64,000 nucleotides of DNA from contig NZ_QKSD01000001.1 of assembly GCF_003234085.1 (NCBI RefSeq), forward strand, positions 372,001 through 436,000, read 5' to 3'. Positions 34,946-41,415 of this stretch are shown here, one piece after another. The DNA is from Curtobacterium sp. MCPF17_052. GTDB taxonomy: Bacteria; Actinomycetota; Actinomycetes; Actinomycetales; Microbacteriaceae. The notes beneath the pieces were generated by a model. That model was not told the origin of the DNA and did not search any database. It saw only the letters and a list, made by a program, of their open reading frames with translations. A program made the position numbers and the translations under genes. Each line of letters opens with the position of its first letter. Position 1 is the first letter of the stretch.

Positions 34946-35809
34946 TCAGGGGTGCCGTGCACCCTCACCGGCCAGCACCGCGCGGTAGCCCTCGCGGAAG
35001 GTCGGGTAGCGGAACGCGAAGCCGGTCGACCGGAGGAGCGCGTTCGACAGCCGCTTGTCGCCGCCCGCTTGTCGGTCCGACGCAGGGCCGGACTCCGGTG
35101 CCGGCACGCGCAGTTCGACGGCGAGGAACCGCAGCACGTCGTCGAGCCGGACAGGCTCCTCGTCTGTGCCCAGGTAGGTCGGTGCCGGGTCCTCCAGCGT
35201 GGCGAGGTGCACGATCGCGGCGGCGGCGTCGTCACGGTGGATGCGGTTCGTGTGCGGCGACGCCGAGTCCGTCGGAGCGAGTCGGGCACTGCCGGACCGC
35301 ACCTGCTCGATCAACCGCTCGCGCCCGGGCCCGTAGATGCCGGAGAGCCGGAGGAGCACCGCACCCGGAGCTCGCTCACGGAGGAGGGCTTCGGCCCCCA
35401 CGAGGACCTCCGCCGTGGGCGTCCCGCCGGTCGCCGGCGTCTCCTCGGTGACCTCGCTCCCGTCCGACACGTCGTAGACCGCGGTGGAGGACACGACGAC
35501 GATCCGCGGCCTCGCTCCCGACCGGTCGATGCCGTCCAAGACGTTCCGGAGGCCGTCGACGTAGGTCGCGCGGTACTGGTCCGGGTCACGGCTGCCGGCA
35601 GCCAGGGCCACGACGACGATCGCGGTGTCGGCGTCGATCTCGGGGACGTCCTGCCGCAGGTCCGTGCTCCGACCCTCGATCGGTGCGGGCAGGAGTTCGG
35701 CCCGACGCCGGAGTCCGACGACACGGTACCCGAGGTCGGCGAAGCGGAGGGCGGCTTCGGTGCCGAGGTCGCCGCAGCCGGCGATGACGACGGTCTGGGA
35801 GGTGCTCAT
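34946..35809 (-). CDS. NAD(P)-dependent epimerase/reductase (YeeZ-like SDR)
   Basis: The 287-residue protein starts with TVVIAGCGDLGTEAALRFADLGYRVVGLRR, an NAD(P)-binding fold with G-x-G-x-x-G. It continues with VVVSSTAVYDVSDGS and LLRLSGIYGPGRERLIEQV, as in extended or atypical SDR proteins of the YeeZ type. The YxxxK motif is degenerate, so catalytic activity is uncertain. It is convergent with the glycosylase and divergent from the next small gene. The ATG at 35809 begins the Rossmann strand. Confidence 0.85.
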   Translation of the reverse strand: MSTSQTVVIAGCGDLGTEAALRFADLGYRVVGLRRRAELLPAPIEGRSTDLRQDVPEIDADTAIVVVALAAGSRDPDQYRATYVDGLRNVLDGIDRSGARPRIVVVSSTAVYDVSDGSEVTEETPATGGTPTAEVLVGAEALLRERAPGAVLLRLSGIYGPGRERLIEQVRSGSARLAPTDSASPHTNRIHRDDAAAAIVHLATLEDPAPTYLGTDEEPVRLDDVLRFLAVELRVPAPESGPASDRQAGGDKRLSNALLRSTGFAFRYPTFREGYRAVLAGEGARHP

Positions 35810-35939
35810 CCCCCGAGCGTCCCACGAGGAGTCGCGGAAGACCGGTGAGCAGCACATGTCGGTGCACACATGTCGGCGGCCTACCGTCGGGGTCGGTCGT
35901 CGGTCTCGGTGAGCGGCGCAACACAGGAAGTCGGCGTTC

Positions 35940-36155
35940 GTGAACCGTATGCAGGCCATCACATGGCGACACGACTCCGGGGCGCACTGGACCGCCCGCC
36001 GCGACGGGATCGTCGTCGGCACGATCGACCAGGGCCAGGGGTACGAGTTGCACTCGACCGACGGCACGATCCGCGGATCGCACAACTCGCTCGGCAACGC
36101 GCAGGCGCAGCTCGACGCGTGGGCAGCGTGGACGATCGGACCGGACCGCTCCTAG
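35940..36155 (+). CDS. Small hypothetical protein (71 aa)
   Basis: The frame encodes a 71-residue soluble protein, ITWRHDSGAHWTARRDGIVVGTIDQG and onward, with several Trp and no membrane segment. The amphipathic beta-strand pattern in the first half is followed by a helical SLGNAQAQLDAWAAW, like a small folded domain. The start is GTG 35940 or ATG 35949; neither has a strong signal. Its stop is one base from the stop of the displaced deoR tail on the other strand. That fits an ancestral convergent pair. The family is not recognised. Confidence 0.6.
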   Translation: MNRMQAITWRHDSGAHWTARRDGIVVGTIDQGQGYELHSTDGTIRGSHNSLGNAQAQLDAWAAWTIGPDRS

Positions 36156-36156
36156 G

Positions 36157-36210
36157 TCAGTGGTCGGACCCGGGCTGCCCGGTCGCAGCCACGCACACCG
36201 TCACGAACCC
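36157..36210 (-). pseudogene. Displaced original 3' end of the deoR gene
   Basis: On the minus strand these bases encode GFVTVCVAATGQPGSDH and a TGA stop. The first ten residues are identical to the penultimate segment of the DeoR protein encoded at 63,124-63,912, in the same frame. The rest differs. I read this as the native tail of deoR left at the other side of the inserted island. Only the tail remains here, so it is not expressed as a gene. Confidence 0.65.
36180..36210 (+). repeat. Left 31-bp direct repeat (putative att site)
   Basis: The repeat reads CGGTCGCAGCCACGC followed by ACACCGTCACGAACCC. It matches 63,153-63,183 at 30 of 31 positions in the same orientation, with the mismatch at position 5. 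Similarity stops at both sides. It marks the left end of a putative 27-kb island. Confidence 0.75.
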
Positions 36211-36564
36211 GGCAAGGGCGGTGTCCCGCAGACGCCTGCGGCAGCGCAGGCCGGTGTCGTGATCCGCAGCCAGGGCGGCCACAGTGGTGCGATCCGTGTG
36301 TATCCGTCGTCGGGGGATCCGAGCTCCGGCCGGTTGTCGTACTCGCCGGAGGCGTCGAAGACGTCGGTGTCGGCGCAGGTCGCGCTCGGCTCGGACGGCA
36401 AGCTCACGATCGACAACACCCAGGGTGGTGCGACGCTCGATCTCGTCGTCAGCGTGCAGGGTTACTTCACCCCCAGCAACCCCGGTGGCGGGTTCACCCC
36501 GCAGACCGGCCGGCTCGCGGACACGCGCACCGGCTCGAGCACCGGACGCTGTGCCGGTCGGTGA
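36211..36564 (+). pseudogene. Fragment of a large surface/adhesion protein repeat domain
   Basis: The frame encodes about 115 residues with phrases such as SGAIRVYPSSGDPSSG, QVALGSDGKLTIDNTQGGATLDLVVSVQGYF and GRLADTRTG. These resemble the beta-rich repeats (ending in VQGYY and RLADTRTG) of large secreted actinobacterial proteins. There is no start or signal peptide. The expected continuation after RLADTRTG appears in another frame, so it is truncated at both ends and frameshifted. It abuts the left repeat and the IS element. Confidence 0.65.
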
Positions 36565-36691
36565 GGGGCCACGGTAGGCCTCATATTTCCCCTGCTGCCT
36601 GGCGCGTCTGCCATCATCCGTGGGGACTGCTGCAGGTTTGGTTGACTCCTGACAGGTAGGGGCGTTGGCTCCTGCTGGAAGGATGTGCGCC

Positions 36692-36988
36692 ATGGTGAAG
36701 GCGTATCCGGAAGAGTTCCGCCGTGACGTGATCGCGGTCGCCCGGAAGGGCGAGACGTCAGTGCGGCAGGTCGCGAAGGACTTCGGTGTGTCCGAGTCCT
36801 GCCTGGCCCGCTGGTTGCGCCTCGCGGACCGCGATGATGGCGTCGGTGTCGCGGCGGTGCCGTCGGTGAAAGCGGTGGAGCAGGCGGAGCTGCGGGACGC
36901 GCAGAAACGGATCCGGCTGCTCGAGCAGGAGAACGAGATCCTCCGCCGGGCAGCGGCGTACTTCGCCCAGTCACAACTCCCAAAATGA
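36692..36988 (+). CDS. IS3-family transposase OrfA (helix-turn-helix)
   Basis: The 98-residue protein opens with VKAYPEEFRRDVIAVARKGETSVRQVAKDFGVSESCLARWL, a Tnp_1 helix-turn-helix that binds the IS ends. A leucine-zipper-like segment follows (AQKRIRLLEQENEILRRAAAYF), used for multimerisation with OrfB. GGAAGGA at 36677-36683 is the ribosome site. The stop overlaps the OrfB ATG within CAAAATGA. The A-run may allow -1 frameshifting to a fusion OrfAB, as is usual in this family. Confidence 0.93.
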   Translation: MVKAYPEEFRRDVIAVARKGETSVRQVAKDFGVSESCLARWLRLADRDDGVGVAAVPSVKAVEQAELRDAQKRIRLLEQENEILRRAAAYFAQSQLPK

Positions 36989-37854
36989 TTTACCCGCTGG
37001 TCCTCGAACTCGCCGACGACGGTGTTCCTGTCGCGGTGGCCTGCCGGGTACTGGGCTTCTCGAAGCAGGCGTTCTATCGGTGGCGCGCCAGCCCCGTGTC
37101 AAAGCGGGACTGGGACGACGCGCACCCGACCAACGCCGCCATCGATGCGCACCGCGACGACCCAACGTTCGGGTATCGGTTCATCGCCGACGACCTCGTC
37201 GCGGCCAACCACCGGGTTTCGGAACGGCGGGTGTGGCGGCTGTGTTCACAGCAGCGGCTCTGGTCCCTGCACTCGAAGAAGCGCGACCTGAACCGGAAAG
37301 CAGGACCGCCGGTGCACGACGACCGGGTCCGGCGAGCGTTCACAGCTCCAGACCTCGACAAGCTCTGGCTGACCGATATCACCGAGCACCCGACTGGTGA
37401 GGGCAAGCTCTACCTCTGCGCGATCAAGGACGCCTGCTCGCGCCGAATCGTGGGCTACTCAATCGGCGATCGCATGCGGTCCTCGCTCGCCGTCGCGGCC
37501 CTGCAAATGGCAGTGCACCGCCGGAACCCGACCGGGACGGTCGTCCACTCGGATCGCGGTAGTCAGTTCCGGTCGAAGAAGTTCGTCCGCTCGCTGGGTG
37601 ATGCCGGCCTGCTCGGATCGATGGGCCGAGTCGGTGCGTGCGCGGACAATGCTGCGATGGAATCGTTCTTCGCGCTCCTGCAGAAGAACGTCCTGAACCG
37701 GAAGCGTTGGGCGACTCGGGAAGAGCTCCGGCTGGCGATCATTACCTGGATCGAAGCGACCTATCACCGGAAGCGGCGGCAACGTGGCCTGGGGAAGTTG
37801 ACCCCGATCGAGTACGAGACGATCATCAACCCACAGGTCGCTCTCGCGGCCTAG
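36985..37854 (+). CDS. IS3-family transposase OrfB (DDE integrase)
   Basis: The 289-residue protein has the HTH_21 region (GYRFIADDL) and an rve catalytic domain. The D-D-35-E triad is D131 (LWLTDITE), D190 (VVHSDRGSQF) and E226 (AAMESFFALL), with exactly 35 residues between the second Asp and Glu. The YHRKRRQRGLGKLTPIEYE C-terminus is typical. All catalytic residues are present, so the element is probably able to move. Confidence 0.95.
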   Translation: MIYPLVLELADDGVPVAVACRVLGFSKQAFYRWRASPVSKRDWDDAHPTNAAIDAHRDDPTFGYRFIADDLVAANHRVSERRVWRLCSQQRLWSLHSKKRDLNRKAGPPVHDDRVRRAFTAPDLDKLWLTDITEHPTGEGKLYLCAIKDACSRRIVGYSIGDRMRSSLAVAALQMAVHRRNPTGTVVHSDRGSQFRSKKFVRSLGDAGLLGSMGRVGACADNAAMESFFALLQKNVLNRKRWATREELRLAIITWIEATYHRKRRQRGLGKLTPIEYETIINPQVALAA

Positions 37855-37886
37855 ACGAACGAGTCAACGAAACCTGCAGCAGTCCC

Positions 37887-38221
37887 ACTTGCTGTTCTTC
37901 CACGTCGAGCAGCTCCGTTACGTGGTTATCGAGCTGAAGACCGGCAAGTTCAAGCCGGAGTACCTCGGCCAGCTCGGCTTCTACGTCGCCCTCGTCGACG
38001 ATAAGCTCCGCCGCCCCCAGCACGCCGACACCGTCGGACTACTCCTCGTCGCCGACAAGAACAATGCCGTCGTCCGCTACTCACCCGGCGCACACCACAC
38101 TCCAACCGGAGTAGCCAGCTACGACCTCCTCCCACCGGCAGTGCAAGCTGCCCTGCCCTCTGAGGCTGCCCTAGCTGAGGCGCTCGAAGCCACTCCTGAA
38201 GACGAGACATCTTTGCCCTAG
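37887..38221 (+). pseudogene. C-terminal fragment of a DUF1016/YhcG PDDEXK nuclease
   Basis: The frame encodes about 110 residues, LLFFHVEQLRYVVIELKTGKFKPEYLGQLGFYVALVDD and onward. This contains the IELK of a PDDEXK nuclease domain and the phrase GQLGFYV that is characteristic of DUF1016 (YhcG) proteins. The N-terminal half and start are missing; the fragment begins at the IS boundary. It is not translated unless read through from the IS. Such nucleases are often linked to restriction or defence loci. Confidence 0.8.
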
Positions 38222-38313
38222 CTACCCATCGCTGCCTGGCGAATGGACATGTCCGGACTGATGGCGATCGGCAGAAGCCTGGTGATTGTTCCGGTGCGCT
38301 GGGCGATGGTCAT
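38218..38313 (-). CDS. Possible 31-residue peptide gene
   Basis: A minus-strand ATG at 38313 has a strong ribosome site, GGAGGAAAGAGCAC, directly upstream. It encodes a 31-residue peptide starting MTIAQRTGTITRLLPIAISPD. It overlaps the end of the DUF1016 fragment by four bases. It could be a genuine small gene or the 5' remnant of a deleted one. Peptide character alone does not decide. Confidence 0.25.
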   Translation of the reverse strand: MTIAQRTGTITRLLPIAISPDMSIRQAAMGS

Positions 38314-38616
38314 GTGCTCTTTCCTCCACTACGGACCTCATTCCTGGCGCTTCCTGTGAGGAGAGAACGGCCGGCGCGGAGGCCGGAGGGTCTAAGCGGG
38401 GTACCGGTCGGGGACGAAGAAATTCGGGCGATATGAGGGAGCTTGCAACCGCGTCCGAGATTGCTCGTCATCGGCTGGCGCCGTGGGCACCCACGTGGCG
38501 CGCAGGGTGGAGCGTTGGCAGGATCCGACGCAGGAACGCCCAAATGCGCCGAGGCGCGGGCGCGTAAGCGCTCCGATACACCCTGTGAGGTTGCTCGTGC
38601 TTTGCCTGCGCCCTCG
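38314..38616. other. Gap without a recognisable gene
   Basis: About 300 bases with lower coding periodicity. Short frames on both strands have no family resemblance, ribosome site or GC bias. No terminator or repeat was seen. Confidence 0.4.
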
Positions 38617-38931
38617 CTATGAGCGGTTCGACCGCACACGGCGTATCGCTCGTGTGATCAGCGGGGTCGACGCGGCCACGGTAGCGACCGCGCCTGCTGC
38701 GGTTACCGATGTCCAAAAGATGTGCTCTCGACCGCGTATGCCGGTGAAAAAGCCGGTGGGGCAGTGCGCCAGGGAGGGGTCGACACACTGCACCAGCAGC
38801 AGCGTCCCGGGCGCGTTGAGCATAACGATCCCGGCCCACACGGTTAGGAGACCGACGACGAGGACCGCCAGGAGGAGCGCTGTTGGCAGGCGGGATCGAC
38901 GGCGACGTGCCACCCCATCGTCACTTGACAT
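38617..38931 (-). CDS. Small two-span membrane protein
   Basis: The 104-residue protein has a basic N-terminus, one span (LPTALLLAVLVVGLLTVWAGIVML), an external loop with two cysteines (VQCVDPSLAHCPTG) that could be disulphide-bonded, a second span (FWTSVTAAGAVATVAASTPLI) and a basic tail. The family is not recognised. The ATG at 38931 is divergent from the adjacent protease. The regulatory bases overlap a TTGACA box. Confidence 0.6.
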   Translation of the reverse strand: MSSDDGVARRRRSRLPTALLLAVLVVGLLTVWAGIVMLNAPGTLLLVQCVDPSLAHCPTGFFTGIRGREHIFWTSVTAAGAVATVAASTPLITRAIRRVRSNRS

Positions 38932-38953
38932 ACGTCGATTATGTACGAATACT
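38925..38953 (+). promoter_or_regulatory. Sigma70-like promoter
   Basis: TTGACA (38925-38930) and AATACT (38948-38953) are 17 bases apart on the plus strand. The -35 box is perfect and the -10 matches four of six. A start near 38,960 would lie downstream of the ATG assumed for the protease. Either the true protease start is later or this box has another role. Confidence 0.45.
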
Positions 38954-40238
38954 CAGCAAATATAACGACGAAGTCTCAGTATCTACGACGACTGATCACG
39001 GGAACCGGCATCGCGGTGGCGTTGATCGCCACCGCATGCGTGATGGGGGGTGACGTCGCGCCGGCGTCCGCGAGCGGGAAGGGCCCGAGCAAGGCCGGTG
39101 TCGACCTCAGTACCAATGCTGCCGGGGGCATGAGCGATGCGTTGCGTGCGCAGGTGCAGCAGGCGCGCCAGCTTGTCCCGCGTGGCGCCATCAACGTGGT
39201 GGAGTGGGACTCCGCGACCGCCGCGCTCACCGTTCACACTGCGCTCGAAGCGGTGAGCATCGAGTCGCAGCTCAACGCCGCGATCTCGCTCGCTCCGGTG
39301 AAGGTTGTCACGGACCGGTTCTCCGCGGATGAGCTCAACGCGGAGGCAGCTCGCCTGACATCCGAATCTGGATACAACATCACCAGCGTTAGTCCCCGGT
39401 CGGACTACTCCGGCTTGGAAGTGACGATGCTCGCCGCGAACCCTGGCGCTCGGCAGGCGCCGCCGACAAGCTCGATCCCGTTGAGCATCACGGTCACCGA
39501 TGAGAATCCGGCCGAGGCCACGAGCCGCAACCTCGACTCGTCGCCGTTCTGGGGCGGCGGTCTTATGACGCGTACCACCGGCGACCGTTACACGACCTGT
39601 TCAGTTGCCTTCCCCGTCGAGACGTCGTTCACTGGGGGCAGAGCTCGCGCGATGGTCACGGCTGATCACTGCGGAAGCACGGGTGAGGTGTGGAAGACAG
39701 GCGAGCCCGGCGCCGGTGGCGGCACGATCGGGAAGCTCGAAAGTGGCAACTCCGGGGGGTCGGACTTCCGGCTGCTCAGCGCGCAGGGCCTGTCGGGTGT
39801 GGACTACCAAGGGGTGGTCTTCTGGGGCGGTATCGGTACGAGCGACGGCATCCCAGTCGAGGGCTGGTTCGACTCCGCTGTTGGAGACGTTCGAGTGGAT
39901 CGCAGTCCGGTTCCGCGTGCAACGTCAAGATCACCAAGGTCAACGTCACGCAGTGCTTCAACGGGCTCACTCACTGCTACAACAACCTCGTCGAGACGCA
40001 GAGCACCGACGGTGGCGCGCTGTGGGGGAGCGGTGACAGCGGCGGTCCCGTGCTCGCAGGCAGTAGCGGCGGAAGTGTCGTCGGTGGCGTGATTAGTGGT
40101 GCCGACACGAACGCCTCGGTGCCCTGTCGTGGAGTTCCCGCAAGCGAGACCCGTACGTGCACGACGAAGGGCTGGTATGCCAATGCCCGTGCGTTCTTCG
40201 AGAACAACCCCGGCTGGTACCCGCTGAGCTACCAGTAG
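38941..40238 (+). pseudogene. Secreted S1-family serine protease, frameshifted
   Basis: The first frame (38941 to about 39,895) encodes a signal peptide region (RRLITGTGIAVALIATACVM), a pro-domain and the catalytic His in MVTADHCG (H243), plus the likely Asp in GGSDFRLL. The catalytic Ser in GSGDSGGPVLAG (codon 40038-40040) is in a different frame that runs to 40238. The order and spacing match streptogrisin/alpha-lytic proteases. One base appears to be missing near 39,895, where the two frames meet at DVRV and GSQSGSACNV. As given the gene makes no active enzyme; a sequencing error is possible. Confidence 0.75.
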
Positions 40239-40276
40239 GACGACCGCCGATGTTGGCTTGAGGACGTAGTAAGCAC

Positions 40277-40325
40277 GACCACCGGTGGGTGGTCAGCGCC
40301 TTGCGCTGACCACCCACCGGTGGTC
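40277..40325. terminator. Perfect 23-bp stem hairpin with 3-base loop
   Basis: The arm at 40277-40299 is exactly complementary to 40303-40325, with loop CTT. The core reads ACCACCGGTGGGTGGTCAGC. It lies about 40 bases after the protease stop and would be a very stable hairpin. No T-run follows, so a terminator role is likely but not certain. Confidence 0.6.
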
Positions 40326-41362
40326 TGTGATTGGCACTGTTGATAGCAGACCCATACGACCACGCAAACACGGCGAACTGATGTCGCGGTACGGGACGGA
40401 TGTGTCAGCGGGCGCGCCGAACGAACGAGGTGCGGAGCACCGGGCAATCGGTGCTCCGCATCCGCCAGCCCGAAGGGGGTAGCACCAGCACCGACCTCGA
40501 GAAGTTTGAGGTGCCTTTGGGGGCAGGGAGGAACGTGCGCTGGCCTCAAAGGGCAACGGAACCGGCCCCCTCAGCTGTGTGCTGCGGCTCGCGACGACCG
40601 ACGGATATACCTCAATAATGTATGGTATGTCACATGTGCGGAAGGGAGCTCCTGCCACTCTTTTGCCTTGACCAGTGTCATGAGATCGGTGCAAGCCGCG
40701 GAGCTGCTCGGGTACGTGGCGTTTGACGCGCCTCCACTGGGCATCTTTGTGGGACAGGCACGCCGGAATCCCCCGGTCAAGGAGGCAGGCTCGTCCGCCT
40801 GACCTGAACAATCAGGATCGCGATCTGCGCAGTGTTCGGGATGGGGGGAGTGGACCTTGTCCCCGGCTGATGTCGTCCGCCAGATAATTTGTCCGACTGC
40901 CACCCAACGTGTCTGAGATACGAAGATGGACACGTATTTGGCAGTGCGGACGGGTTACGTCGACGGCGGTCCCGCTCAGTTCGTTCGCTGCGAGGCGTCC
41001 TATCGGTTCCCAAGAGATCTGTCGATTGCCCGTGCTGCTTGTCGAGGTCGCCTTGGGCGGCCGAGCAGACTATCGCTGCGAACCGGCAGCGGCACTCGCT
41101 CCCGGGGGGCGTTTGACGGACCGTCACTCCGAACGCCAGGGGACCTAACCGAAATTGCGTCTGTCGATCTCGAAGAGCGTCAAGGCGCCCGGCCGCCGCC
41201 CTCACGCGTACGGGACCGGCTAACGGGACGGCGGGGTGGGCCAGTGCTCGGAGGAGGGCGCGGGTACAGCCACGACCTGCGCGTCGTCTTGATAGATGAT
41301 TAAACCCGGAGCTCGAGTCGACAGCCGGGCTACTGACACTCGCTGCGCGGACTCTGCTTGCA
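40326..41362. other. 1-kb region without a convincing gene
   Basis: GC content is lower than in neighbouring genes and codon periodicity is poor. Open frames such as the minus-strand one at 40777-41388 have low-complexity Arg/Ser composition and no starts with signals. The stretch 40614-40672 resembles 57299-57354. It is probably degraded mobile DNA. Confidence 0.5.
40614..40672 (+). repeat. Diverged repeat, copy A
   Basis: The segment from AATAATGTATGG to CCTTGACC aligns with 57299-57354 in the same orientation. Shared blocks are TATGTCA, GAAGG, GAGCT, CTGC, ACTCT and CCTTGACC. Roughly three quarters of positions agree with a few single-base gaps. The two copies bracket the rhamnose module. 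Confidence 0.55.
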
Positions 41363-41401
41363 ACAGGTAGGCGCAGTGAGTGTCGCACTGCGCCTACCTG
41401 T
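41363..41401 (-). terminator. Terminator of the GH3 gene
   Basis: The arm CAGGTAGGCGCAGTG (41364-41378) is exactly complementary to 41386-41400, and the flanking A-T pair extends it to 16 bp with a 7-base loop. It lies 15 bases past the stop of the minus-strand glycosidase gene. Confidence 0.75.
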
Positions 41402-41415
41402 CCCGAAGGTTCCGA

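Larger units (their letters stand above)
36623..37886 (+). mobile_element. IS3-family insertion sequence
   Basis: The element is about 1264 bp with 26-bp terminal inverted repeats. The left end (36623-36648) starts GGGACTGCTGCAGGTTT, and the right end (37861-37886) is its complement with one mismatch. It carries orfA and orfB in the usual overlapping arrangement, both intact. The flanking bases do not form a target duplication. The genes on both sides are truncated, which suggests deletion next to the element after insertion. Confidence 0.92.

Noticed and set aside
36692..37854. The IS3 transposase as the integrase of the island
   Set aside because: It is confined within its own inverted repeats at 36623-37886 and is a DDE enzyme. 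It does not make 31-bp direct repeats.
40777..41388. 203-codon minus-strand frame
   Set aside because: It has low-complexity Arg/Ser composition, no ribosome site, poor codon periodicity and overlaps the GH3 terminator.
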